The notes under the pieces were generated by a model. It was not told the origin of the DNA, searched no databases, and was given only the letters and a program-made list of their open reading frames with translations. From positions 12,432,501 through 12,496,500 of the forward strand of contig NC_069086.1 in the NCBI RefSeq assembly GCF_947172395.1: a stretch of 64,000 bases of DNA, written 5' to 3'. The DNA comes from Bicyclus anynana. Taxonomy: Eukaryota > Arthropoda > Insecta > Lepidoptera > Nymphalidae. Made by a program: the position numbers and the translations under genes. Positions 24,367 to 34,749 of this stretch are shown here, piece after piece; within the stretch, counting starts at the first letter, position 1; every line of letters begins with the position of its first letter.

Positions 24367-24544
24367 AGGGTAGCGAACTGCTCAATATAGGACCTAAGTG
24401 TGTGGAACGCAATGTAACATGTCATTTAACGCTCTGGCTTCGCATATTGTTCCTCCTAATGTTATACCATAAAGCTTCTGATTAAGAAGCTTGAATCCTA
24501 ATTAAAAGCTAAAATGATGATTAAAATATAAGGTCGTGCACCTT

Positions 24545-24760
24545 TATTTATTTTTAAAAAATCACATAAAACCAGTTTTCACTTTGGAAATGATAAAAGT
24601 AAAAAACCCGTTTTTTACTTTTATCATTTCCAAAGTCCTGTAATAGTCGTTTTTTAAGCAAACATTTTTTTTGTGAGAATTTGTTACCCTTAATTTGGGG
24701 CCCCTACCTAATTTTGATACAGGGCCCCTCGCTCGCTAAGGCTCGCTACGCCACTCTTTA
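24545..24760. mobile_element. hAT-like element, left end lost, with new hairpin (copy B)
   Basis: Right part matches 10330-10510 (TTTGGGGCCCCTACCTAATT). The left TIR and about 200 bp are absent. A perfect 26-bp-armed hairpin (24581-24636) is present instead. Confidence 0.55.
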
Positions 24761-25363
24761 GGAGGTGATTATTATCCGCCTGTTCTAAAGGCATATTAAA
24801 TAATCTGTGGTGCTTTTTCAAGTTCCCTTTATGTTTTCTGTAGCACCGCCACAATGATTCCTTTCCTCTTTATATTATTATTAATATAGATGTATAGTTT
24901 ATACATTAACTAAGTTTTATAAAATATCCTTTTTGGAGTTCACATCACCACAATCTTATCGCATAAAGGGTTGGTTCGTGCTATTTTTTCCCTGTCAATA
25001 AGGGCACAAAGCCGGTGTCCTCAATATTGGTATCAAGTACTCGTATTTGCTTTGTGATATCGATAACTCTTCCGAATGAGGTTGTTATTTGCGGCGATGT
25101 ATTATCAAACAGAGAAACGCTCTGCTAATAATAATATTTGGTTACCTTTCATGCAATCATTCATGTTGTTTGAGCTTTTGAATACTTTGATCAGTCGGTA
25201 TAAGTATTACAATTTGGTTATACTAATGTAATTGGATCAAAAATGATTGCAGACAATATTTGCTATCGCTATTTGGCATGTTTTCTGTATAGGCTTTTTA
25301 AAGGCTGTCCAGCAGCAGCTTTGTAAAAAGAAGTCTACTACCGATTACTTTGCTCAAAGCTGG

Positions 25364-25524
25364 AGGGCTATTCTGTAACGATGTTTTGTACAACTCTAAA
25401 GTGCGAGTTGCGAATTCACCTGTATCTTTCTCTTTCTGTAGTATGGTGTTAGAAAGAGACAGCTAGATGTGAATTCAAAACTAGCACTTGCGAGATAAAC
25501 AAAACCTCGTTACAGAATCGCCCT
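25364..25524. mobile_element. MITE with TIRs and GCTGG target duplication
   Basis: Left end AGGGCTATTCTGTAACGATG and right end CTCGTTACAGAATCGCCCT are inverted repeats, and GCTGG flanks both sides (25359-25363, 25525-25529). A left-half relative lies near 33370 (GCAATTCTGCGACGATGTTT). Confidence 0.75.
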
Positions 25525-26356
25525 GCTGGTTCGGATAAATACTACCGATTTGTTTATTTTCAATGTCAAGCAGGTATTTCTGTCTGAAGAGTAATATGGT
25601 TGCTACCTACAATAGGGTAGTTGACTCATATCAAATTTAATATTATCAATATTTATTTCGTACATGGAATAAGGATTCGAAATATATCAATATTAATTAA
25701 TAAAAGTTAAGGATTTAAAAAACTTAATTTAAAAATCATGTATTTTTTAAAATTTTCGTCAAAAACACTGTCATCCATTTTGTGATGTCACAATAATAAT
25801 TACTATTTTTGTCAAACGCTCCGTTTGTAAAGGATTTGGTCATGGTCGACAGGCGTTTTGGCTCGTATTGTCAAAAAATATTTAAAAAATAAAATTTTCA
25901 TGTAATCACGTCTCAAAAAGTGTCAACTAACCTATAGCACCTAAAGGGACATTGGACCAACGAGGTTCTTTTGGGAGGGTCACCAAAAAAGGTTTTGTGA
26001 CATTTATAAAATGAAACTTCCAATTTAACAATACCCTAAAAGCCTTTAGTGAGTCATTGTCTGTGTTCATCATTCCGGCACAACAGCACTCCCTCCTATC
26101 CTTGACCTTTGTACTCATTAATACCACTAGTAATACGGTTGTAAAGTCCCTTAAATGTAAGGTCACGACTCACGTAAATAGTAATAACACTTACAAGACT
26201 GTGTTGTGTGTGTATTACATACTCTACTTATCATTAAAAAGGATTTGAAAGTATTGCAACAAAATCTTACACACTTAATGATTTGCTAGGTAGCTGTTAT
26301 CTCTTGGGAACAGATAGTTTTTCCTGGCTTCCTATATCCATTTCTGTATCAACCAC

Positions 26357-26573
26357 ATATCATCATCATCATCATTAGCAACCTATATTCGCACGAACTT
26401 CCTCTCAGAATGAGAGGGCTTAGGCCAATAGTCCTCCACGCTGGCCCAATGCGGATTGGCATACTTCACACACGTACAGAATAAAGAAAATTCTCAGATA
26501 TATCATATTTTCACACGATGTTTTTCCTTCGCCGTTTGAGACACGTGATAATTTCTTAAATATTAGCACATAT
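26357..26573 (-). mobile_element. SINE type I, truncated (minus)
   Basis: (CAT)n, then AGAATGAGAGGGCTTAGGCC, CTGGCCCAATGCGGATTGGC and GTTTGAGACACGTGATAATT. The tRNA-like head is missing. Confidence 0.8.
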
Positions 26574-28684
26574 ACTTTGTTGTTTTAGTATGCCTTGATG
26601 TCATCCATCCTCCTGTAGAATATGACGTCATATTTACGAGACAACCTGTACCTAGATATTCCTAATTTACTGTTTAACTATAGGCATTGTAGATAGATTT
26701 ACAATAAGGAAATAACAAACTGGCACAATAAATAATAGCACATCTCTTTAATACTAAAATTGTAATGAATTATGTGTAAAACAACTTAAAAATAGATATT
26801 GAGATCGTATGAAATATAACCAGACTATTATAACGACAACAGTTATTAAATTTTACTAAGTTAACAAAGTTACTCTAAGTAAATAAATCAAATATATAAT
26901 AAAATAGTTGTCATTATTGGTAGCTTTACAGTTAATTATATTATGTTGTATACAAATTTTAAGTAAAAATGAAATTTACTAAAAGTAAGATAGGTAACTA
27001 CTTTTCATACAATTATTAACAGAGATAAATATTTTTAATAATTGTGTTTTTTAATAAGGAGCTGGTTTATTCTAATAATTGTTGTTTATGAACATAAACT
27101 GTCTAAAAGACGTTATAAGTCCCTGCCCGACAACATGACATGACAGGCTTGAAACAAAGAAATCGGAAAGAAAAACATGACTTACGTAGGTACGAAACTT
27201 TTGTCTTGAAGATGAAATGGAATAAAAACAGTATACAAAAGCCTTTGGTAGTTATTGCGCCTAATTTGCAGGGATATGTTGAAGTTAGTTTTATTGGTCT
27301 CCTTAAAATCTAGTTCACATCAAGTCTAGTTAGCCTTCGCATAGGTCGGCCATGTGTAGAAAAGTACATCTTAGTATTAAGTAACTTTAGTCTTCTACTT
27401 ACATTTCGTTAATTCGTCTACTTACAGCTCAGTATAGTTACTTCTATAAGCAAATTCGTGCATATAATTGCGTATATTTTTACAATAATATCTTGTTGAT
27501 AATTATTTTCTGAATATATAACAATTGGTAATTATAATCCAACAAACAAACAAACAAATTCTAAGACAAGACCTAAAGCAATAAAAAATTATTATTAAAG
27601 GCTTCTAGCTAACTAGCAATTATAATTTATACTTTATAGCACATAATAAATAATGACCCAGAATGAGCCTTTACAAGCAGCGTGGTGTAGCTTGTGAAAC
27701 CCATAAAAATAACAAACGTCACGCGTCTCCTTGACATCCGCATATACAAACTTTATTCATAATTTGTATTTAAAAATTTAACACTAACAACAATTTCGTA
27801 AATTAATCGATTAATCAATCAACTAATAAAAAATCAATATTTAAAAACATAAGATGGCATTTTTCTTGAATAATATTGAAATTACTGATGCGACGCTTCG
27901 TGTCGTACTGACTCGAGAATGTATTCGTTTTTGAATTTTGTATTTGGACCGGCTATGACACTGTCGTGTTTCATGCTTCTATCTACCTATTATTTTTTAA
28001 TCTGTGCTTTATAGGATCACTATGATAGTCCTAATACGTATTTAGGATTTCTATAGTGAGTTTAAATCTTTATGAACTTTTTTAATTAAATATATCAATT
28101 AAAACTTTTGTATAGGAAATGAATACTTTTCAAAGTATTATTAAGTCTCTCAATTCAAAATCGAGCAAATCTCTGAATATAATGGGACTTCATCAATAGA
28201 AAGCTTTAACAACAATGGAACCCTGTGGCGAGATATCATTCCGTTACTCGTATTGGTCAAGTTATTACTTTTCGTAAGTATTGGCTACACGATATATTCC
28301 ATTTACTGAGGCCCTTTGTTATGTAATGTTGTTGGGTTATTAATACTATTTAAGTATTTACACAAATAGTTTCTATTAGTTTATTAGTATTAAAAGTAGT
28401 AGGCACAGTCTAGTAGTAAATAGATTGTCGTATAAGTAAGTGCGAATAACTATGCGATGTGTAATCGTCATATTTTTAACACTTCACGGAAGACCAGCGC
28501 TAGATATAGCATGACGTCATTAGGGACAAAGCATTTTCGGGATCACCTTTTTGGAATCACATCATGGGACATTTTGTGTCTACGCTGCATGACTTTACTG
28601 TAATTATTTAGTCTGTATGATGTGTCTTTATACAGATTTTATCTCTTTCTTCGTCTTTCTATTTATATCGACGTTTACTTCACC

Positions 28685-28690
28685 TTTATT
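28685..28690 (-). terminator. Candidate polyadenylation signal AATAAA
   Basis: Canonical hexamer on the minus strand about 320 nt downstream of the proposed stop codon. It is position evidence only, because such hexamers are frequent in AT-rich DNA. Confidence 0.4.
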
Positions 28691-29008
28691 TATAATCGTA
28701 TAATCAACATTTTTACATTTAATTAACAGGATGATCACAACAATAGACATTGTTTAACTTTGTTGTAACACAATTTAAAATTTTATCTACAATAGTTTTT
28801 AATTTAGGTTATAAAACTTCGTTTAGAATCGAAGTGGAATGTCCAGGAATAGTTTCATTCGTTCACCGATGTCGGCGATCGTGTTATCGTCGGCTATCTG
28901 CTAGCTGTCCTCGCTCTCGGCGACATCTTCCGCGTCATCGTCGAGGGGTTGGCTGGTCAGCGCAGCCCAGAGCGGCGAGCGCGCCCCGAGCTGCGCTGAG
29001 CCCCGCCG
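28685..29008 (-). other. Putative 3' untranslated region of the membrane-protein gene
   Basis: Downstream of the stop on the minus strand the sequence is GC-rich to about 28880 and then AT-rich. An AATAAA hexamer (TTTATT on the plus strand, 28685-28690) lies about 320 nt after the stop and is a reasonable polyadenylation signal. The plus-strand open frame over this island is an antisense artefact of the GC-rich sequence. The in-frame extension discussed in the findings lies here. Confidence 0.5.
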
Positions 29009-29113
29009 CTAGCTGTCGCGAGCGCAGGCCGCCGCGGACACCGCAACGCTGCCCACTGCTCCCATCGCGCTGAACAGAATAGTCCCCACTTCTCTGTCTG
29101 GTGTGATTTCAAC
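29009..29113 (-). CDS. Terminal coding exon, C-terminus of the same membrane protein
   Basis: A strong acceptor (TGTTCTTTGCAG) is followed in phase 0 by 34 codons and a TAG stop at 29009-29011. The encoded end starts VEITPDREVG and then has a mildly hydrophobic Ala/Val/Gly run of about 20 residues before the final ARDS. That run could be a second membrane-associated segment or simply a small-residue tail. The exon sits in a GC-rich island (about 28880-29100) in an AT-rich setting. After the stop the same frame stays open for 35 codons, to a second TAG. With the three exons upstream the joined reading frame is 555 nt. Intron 3, from 35069 to 29114, is about 6 kb and full of transposable elements. 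Confidence 0.7.
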   Translation of the reverse strand, partial: VEITPDREVGTILFSAMGAVGSVAVSAAACARDS

Positions 29114-29137
29114 CTGCAAAGAACATGCGTATATAGA

Positions 29138-29190
29138 AAATTCGCTAGACAAAATACTCCCTACTCTTATATCTGGTGTGATTTTAACTT
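29138..29190 (-). repeat. Decayed partial duplicate of the terminal exon start
   Basis: About 45 nt on the minus strand, starting GTTAAAATCACACCAGA, match the start of the terminal exon (GTTGAAATCACACCAGA) displaced by 75 bp. Its translation (ITPDIRVGSIL) parallels ITPDREVGTIL of the exon. The AG that would serve as acceptor is not preserved in register, so it is probably a non-functional local duplication inside the last intron. Confidence 0.65.
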
Positions 29191-29208
29191 GTAAATCATA
29201 ATCACATA

Positions 29209-29265
29209 ACAGCCGATGGATGTCCACTGCAGGACATAGACCTTTTGTAGGGACTTCCTATGCCG
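29209..29265 (-). mobile_element. RTE-type LINE 3' terminal fragment near the last exon
   Basis: Reverse complement of the RTE end (AAGTCCCTACAAAAGGTC...CCTGCAGTGGACATCCATCG). It lies about 100 bp upstream of the terminal exon in the last intron. Confidence 0.65.
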
Positions 29266-29348
29266 TCCGTACAAAGTGTTGCTCAGTACTGACCACGCTG
29301 GGCATATGAGTGTATAGAAAATTGTTCATCTTTAATTTTTCTTTGTAT

Positions 29349-29593
29349 CTGTCTCGTGGTTCAGTGGTTGGGATCGTTAGGTTCTGGGTTCGGGTTCTGG
29401 ATTGAGCTTTGTAGTACTGGGATTTTCTTTTTTCTTTTGATATATTTTGAGTGGCAACCCCGTGCCACGGAGTGCATGTTAGGTACGTACTGATTATAGT
29501 TGTACTGAGTCAAACATCCCTTAAACCCACCAAGTCGAACCCAGGACCTCATTTTCCGAAGTCAAATGAGCTTATCACTGGTCCAACGAGGCA
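29349..29593. mobile_element. SINE type III, two heads in inverted arrangement
   Basis: A plus head (CTCGTGGTTCAGTGGTTGGG, 29352) and a minus head (GTCGAACCCAGGACCTCATT ... CTGGTCCAACGAGGCA, ending 29593) enclose about 120 bp. This repeats the inverted-pair layout at 4671-5110. Confidence 0.55.
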
Positions 29594-29830
29594 CATTATA
29601 TAAAATAAATTAGACTTTATATTTTGATTTGGATTTTGTAGAATACCTAAATAATTTCAAACAAAAAAGATTATTAAGTTGACATGAATGAAAAGGGTCG
29701 TTTAATTATAGGTCCAAAGGGTTATGAAATATTTAAAAAAGGGTTTATTAAAAGGGCTAATCTGGCTAATATACTAATACTACATGCACACAAAGTTTTT
29801 ACTCTTTTATCTTTTATATAATTAATTGTT

Positions 29831-29900
29831 TCGATGGTCCAGTCGTTAACCTATGTGGGTTCGGATCAGAAGGTCCTGGGGTCGCCTTCAGGTCTTTTTT
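29831..29900 (+). mobile_element. SINE type III head
   Basis: TCGATGGTCCAGTCGTTAAC and TCGGATCAGAAGGTCCTGGG, immediately before the foldback at 29929. Confidence 0.55.
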
Positions 29901-29928
29901 TCTTCTAAATCTTTTTAACATAAAACTG

Positions 29929-30128
29929 AACCGACTTCAAAGACGTATTTTAGTTACATATTTTGATTTTAACACAAAACTACTAAACCGATTTTCATGA
30001 AAATGGAAAAAAACAAAAAAAAAGAGTTTTCCTAATTGGTTAGTAAATGAAAAAGTTATGAGATAACAAACATTAAAAAAAAACATGCGTGTTTAATTGG
30101 AAACCTCTTTTTTTTAAGGCGGTTAAAA
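29929..30128. mobile_element. AACCGACTTC-ended foldback element
   Basis: AACCGACTTCAAAGACGTAT at the left and AAGGCGGTTAAA at the right, ACTAAACCGATTTTCATGAA inside. Same family as 38999-39192. Confidence 0.65.
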
Positions 30129-30150
30129 ATTTAATAGTAACAATTCTCTT

Positions 30151-30440
30151 CAGTTTGATATCCTCGGTCCACCTAGTGAGGGTGAACCTACACTGCGCTT
30201 TCCGGTACGCGGTCGCGTTTCCAACACTTTGGAACCTCAACGTCCATCGGCTTTTCGAACTATGTGGCCTGTCCATTGCCACTTCAGCTTCGCGACTCGC
30301 TGAGCTATGTCAGTGACTTTGGTTCGTCTGCGGATCTCATTTCTGATTCGATCACGCAGGGAAACAAGCATAGCTCGCTCCATCGCCCGCTGAGTGACTT
30401 TCATGTCCCGCTGAGTGACCTAATTCGGACATATTCCTGA
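30151..30440 (-). pseudogene. RTE-type LINE C-terminal fragment in intron 3
   Basis: Minus-strand coding remnant: KVTDIAQRVAKLKWQWTGHI-like sequence split over frames, with VLETRPRTGKRSVGSP. It begins about 25 bp after a foldback element (29929-30128). Confidence 0.8.
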
Positions 30441-31940
30441 CCATACAGAAGTAATAAAATATTAGTGCTCACATGTTACTGTATATTGAACGTGAATGTG
30501 TAGCTAAAATGGTAAAATCTACGTCACGTCGTCCACTTTTCATGGCCTATAAAAAATATGAAACAGTCTCTAGGAAAACATTTACAAAGACTATACATTT
30601 TTTTTAAATAACATAAACATGGCTGCGAGGTTAATGTTATTTTTGTAGTACGTTTGAATTAATTGCAGTAACACACGTGACGTGAAGCGAGAATAGTCTC
30701 GCGTCACGTGTGACTATAGTATTTAGGCCTGTAATTGTCAGCTCTTAGTCCTTTTATAATAGCTGTTAGTTTGGAACTTGATGCCCTAAGCAATCCTACC
30801 CGATCCCTTAGTGAGTGTATTCAGGAAAAACTATATATGTATATGTCGAGAGAGCTCGCGGTAGATTTCAAGTTTATTCAATTGAACGCTTTAGCTGGGT
30901 CTAGTCAGTTTAACAGCGAGTGAAGGAATTGGGTGAGTCAGTTATCCGTATAGTGAGGCCATTATAATATTAACATTGCATTGTTAGTTACTTGGCTAGG
31001 AGCCAACACGAGCGGAGATGGAGAGTGTTTAAATGTGGTAAAAGGGCCCTTTAACCCAACTACTAGCGGTTGCCAGTTCGTGAGCCTGCTCGTGCTTGAC
31101 TCTCTACTTCACAATAGTTTACATCTGATAGTATCAGCCCTATTCTTGATCAATATTGTAGTTAGAGGGTAGAACTGTATTAGTAAGTTAAGCGGTCGTT
31201 CCGGTAATGATCGATAGTGTTACTTTGTGTATCTGCCATCCTTGACACGTAAAGCCTAGAACCTGCTCTGAGGCTACGGCTTCTCCATTGTCAGAAGTAA
31301 GATTTAGTAGATTCCCCGTTATATACACAAATGTAATATAATGTTAGTACACACAAAACATTAATAGTGGAGTAGCTAACTTCGGATCATTTTTTGCAGT
31401 GATTTTGTTAGGACGTAACATATCTAATAGTACAAAATCTTTGTATTTACCTATGTCAGAAGAATGGGTTGACAAACTTTCAGCTTTTACAAAACAAAGG
31501 AGGTCTTGCCATCACAGGTTTTTGTTTATTGCCAAAGTTGCCTTGAAGTGTCTTAACCCTCTGAGTGTAGCGTACACAGTACACGGTAGTGTATACAGTA
31601 GCCTAGCAGTTAGATTTACATGTAAGATTTATTGTTTCCGGTGGTAACTGTATGTTAGGATTGCAATTTGCACTGTTCCAAACCACTATCCATCATCATG
31701 TATGTAGCTATTCTGTTTAGTTTACTACGATGGTAACATATCATGGTGTTTGAACGGATAGATATATTTTTTTCTTTTACAAAATGTAATGTACTGAATA
31801 TTATGAGAACTCGGAAACGGGTCAGGCGATTTGAATGAAATTTTATATTTAGATACGTTTTCCATTTTAACTTTATTTAAATGTAAGTATTTTTGAGAGA
31901 CTGCGATGATGAATAACGTTAATTATTAACATTAATTTTA
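30441..31940. other. Intron 3 segment, less AT-rich, unexplained
   Basis: From about 30730 to 31700 base composition is more balanced than the flanks, and plus-strand frames of 62-82 codons occur, with no known domain and no convincing splice-bounded exon. It could be an old TE body or an unrecognised transcript. The E-box palindrome is at its left edge. Confidence 0.35.
30672..30712. promoter_or_regulatory. Palindrome carrying two CACGTG E-boxes
   Basis: ACACGTGACG and CGTCACGTGTG form inverted arms with a CACGTG at 30674-30679 and 30705-30710 and GCGAGAATAGTCTCGC between. CACGTG is the core of bHLH (e.g. CLK/CYC or Myc-type) sites and TGACG of CREB-type sites. It lies in intron 3 of the proposed gene. 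Function is inferred from motif only. Confidence 0.35.
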
Positions 31941-32240
31941 ACCCCCGACGCAAAAAGAGGGATGTTATAAGTTTGAGGTTTCTATCTGTTTGTCTGTCAG
32001 TGCGTCTGTACCACCATAGCTCCCGAATGGATGATGCGATTTCAATTTAGTTCTTTATGTATGAAAGGTGACTTATGAGCGAGTATTCTTGTAGTTTTAT
32101 GAAAATCGGTTGAGCAGTTTAAAGTTCTGGGAGTTGAAAGTGGGGAAGAATAACCGAATGTTTGCAAATATACTCGAGTGGGGTCTCAAATGAAAGCGCA
32201 CTGAAAGATAACATTGATATGACTTGATCGAGAGTGTAAT
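31941..32240 (+). mobile_element. CCCCCGACGC-type interspersed repeat (plus)
   Basis: ACCCCCGACGCAAAAAGAGG, TTTGTCTGTCAGTGCGTCTG, GAAAATCGGTTGAGCAGTTT and CTCGAGTGGGGTCTCAAATG. The reverse version lies at 56930-57185. Class unknown. Confidence 0.6.
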
Positions 32241-32646
32241 TAATAATATCATGGCCTTCGGGGATTTTTCAAAATTTCTAATTTTATGTTATCTTTAATA
32301 AAGTTACCATTTGTACTAATGCCACAGAATAGTGTCTCGTATTTATATCGTATTCCGAGATATATAGTTAATACACTGCAGGTGTTAATAATAATTTATG
32401 TAGCTATTATTTAACAAAGTTTGACAGTTACATTTAATTGATTTTTGTGATTTGTTTTATTAGACTATCTTTTATAACTATTTCTAAATTTTCTTGCAAG
32501 TAGTCTTAGTAGAACTTGGTACATATGTTATATTATATTATTTTTGGAACTCCTTTCCACAAGTAAGGAAGTTCACTCAATTGAGAGTGATCTGAATGGA
32601 TAGGTCATGACAGACAACTTTTATAGCCGTATAGATTATCATCACC

Positions 32647-32689
32647 GACACCGAAACATTCTCATTATCCTGAGAATGTTTTGGGTGTC
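32647..32689. repeat. Hairpin, 18-bp arms
   Basis: GACACCGAAACATTCTCA / TGAGAATGTTTTGGGTGTC around TTATCC. Confidence 0.75.
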
Positions 32690-32715
32690 AGTGTATAACT
32701 AACATTAATTAATCA

Positions 32716-32850
32716 ATTTATTATTTTTTTAATGACTTTATTGCACAAAAGAAAAACAATAATAAAGAAAATAGAAAAAACATTGACAACAACAAAGATA
32801 TTAGGTACAATTAATATTAATAAATACGCAGAGCAAAGTAAGAGTAAGTA
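32716..32850 (-). mobile_element. LINE 3' UTR-like fragment (minus)
   Basis: TTATTTTTTTAATGACTTTATTGCACAAAAG followed by A-rich sequence resembles the poly(A)-adjacent end of the elements at 13661 and 44067. Confidence 0.4.
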
Positions 32851-33754
32851 AGTAGCAAAGTAACTTGCTATAAAGAAAGAATGTTCGTGTTATTTCACAA
32901 AGCTAAAACAGAAACCAATGCTACAAAATAAATGCTAAGGTTTATCTGCCAGCACTAAAGAAACGTTAATAGGGACTCATAAAAGTATGTGGCACACAGA
33001 GGTAATAAGATTGAATGTTACATTGTGTGCCATAAACGTTTGTAATTCTGGAAATTATAACGATTTTTCCCAGAATAACATAAATATAAAGTATTTTTTC
33101 AATATCTGGGCATGTAAGCCGGGATTTTTATAGATACTAGCAGTTGTAGGCGACGACTTCCGCACACATCTGTTTTCTCTCGATATTAAGATTTTATCCG
33201 CAATGTGATGCACATACCTACTTCTTGACGTCGCCTTCTATATTTACACACTATATAAGCACTACAAACACACATACACACAATATATAATGCAAACTTC
33301 ATAAGCATTAGAAACATACACACTATAAGTACCACGTTTGAAGTTCTAATAGCTTCACGATTAAGGAGCAATTCTGCGACGATGTTTTGTAACTCAAAAG
33401 TTTGAATTTTGAATTTGTCCCACCTATTCTTTCTTAAGTTTGGTGTAAGACAGAAGAATACAGACGGATTCTAAACTCAACAGTCTCAAACTAAACAGTC
33501 TCTCAACTCAAACTAAACAGTCGGGAAAAATATATCGATACAGTGCTATTTCGAAAGTCTTGAAAATATTATAATCTCAATTTTTGAAGATATATAAGGT
33601 TTGGACATAAAACTTTAAAACCAACAAATAAAATCATACCAATAATATAGTAACATTTACCATTTTAACCCTCTTTCGGTTACATTACGAGATAAAAATA
33701 ATATGTATCTAATGTTATCTAATGTATTAGTTCATTTTCCTTTATGCTTACCTT

Positions 33755-33810
33755 ACACTGGTACTTACTAACTTACCTGTTACAACAGGTATGTTAGTAA
33801 GTACCAGTGT
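33755..33810. repeat. Near-perfect hairpin
   Basis: ACACTGGTACTTACTAACTT pairs with AGTTAGTAAGTACCAGTGT-like sequence (one mismatch), continuing CCTGTT/AACAGG. The loop is only a few bases. Confidence 0.8.
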
Positions 33811-34557
33811 TAGGCTTTCTTTTCAATTTCCAAAGTTTCGAATAAAATTATGGAATATCTAATTTTAATTTAATCAATCATCAATGTTCCATTGATGTGA
33901 ACTATACGTTTCAGTGCTTTGACTTTCAAGATTTTAAGTACCGTTTATATTAGGCACAGGATGCAGTAAAATGCAGTGTGCTACATGAGATATGATATAC
34001 GTGATATTTACACGTTACAGTAGCTACATTTAGGATTAGGATTATTCTGACTTTAATGGGCCATTAATATACTTCATTTGACAACGAATGTTGGAGCTGG
34101 GAGATTTCCCAGCTGTGTCGTGACCAGATGAGAGAAAAAGGTCGATGCTCCAAAATTTAATACTTACATTATTTTATTTACTGCTAAATATAAAACTTGA
34201 TGAAGTTCATTGCCTTAGCACATTGTTTCAGTCACTTTTTATCTATTTAGTTTATGGCGCTTTAGAACTACTGTAGCAGACGGAGTTAATGCTTTCTCGG
34301 ATAACTTTAGTTTTGAAACCCTTATATTTTTAAGTTAGTGACTTAGCATAGTACCATACTTATTCATCACTATTGTACAATAATTAACAAGGAAAGTAAT
34401 TAACTATTACTGCAATGATGTACTCCGGTCTCAAATTAAAATGAAAATCAAAAAGCATCGTTGTCTGTGTACGAGTAAATTTGATTTAGGCAGAAAGGTC
34501 TTGTCTTGAAAATGTCCCTGTCATATTTTGTGTAAACCTTTCGGTGAACTTTTTTTT

Positions 34558-34742
34558 TGACGACCTCTCTGTCGTTGATAGTGCTGTGCATCTCATCGGA
34601 GAGGGCCTGGGTTCGATGTCGACTACAGGTCAGAATTTTATATTTTCTAAATTGGCTTAGGTCTGGTCTGGTAGGCTTCGGTTGTGACTAGACCACATTT
34701 TACGCCGTTTGATACGATGCCGCGTAGACACCGTCAGAGGTA
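34558..34742 (+). mobile_element. Degenerate SINE type II in intron 3
   Basis: TTGACGACCTCTCTGTCGTT, GGCCTGGGTTCGATGTCGAC, TGGTAGGCTTCGGTTGTGAC and ATACGATGCCGCGTAGACAC follow the type II order with many substitutions. A Helitron begins at its right edge. Confidence 0.7.
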
Positions 34743-34749
34743 GGTATAA

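Larger units (their letters stand above)
14661..24860 (+). repeat. Segmental duplication, copy B
   Basis: Second direct copy of the segment at 1-10578. Compared with copy A it lacks the SINE at 2213-2518 but carries a different insertion at that site (16831-17094). It has a shortened foldback at 17983-18155, a hairpin at 17165-17200, and has lost the left part of the hAT-like element near its right end. Both complete edges are visible: homology starts at 14661 after unrelated sequence and stops at about 24860. The copy is either a genuine tandem-spaced duplication or an alternate haplotype left in the assembly. Confidence 0.95.
24861..28684. other. AT-rich stretch with no recognised gene
   Basis: Apart from the MITE at 25364-25524 and the SINE at 26357-26573, I see only AT-rich sequence with short random frames. 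The 79-codon minus frame at 25927-26166 has no recognisable motif. Confidence 0.6.
32241..34557. other. Intron 3 segment, AT-rich
   Basis: Contains the hairpins at 32647 and 33755, a LINE-end fragment (32716) and the left half of a MITE near 33370. Nothing else recognised. Confidence 0.5.

Noticed and set aside
28750..29073. 107-codon plus-strand frame rich in Arg/Pro/Ala
   Set aside because: Antisense shadow of the GC-rich terminal exon and its 3' region. The minus strand has the acceptor, phase match and polyadenylation signal.
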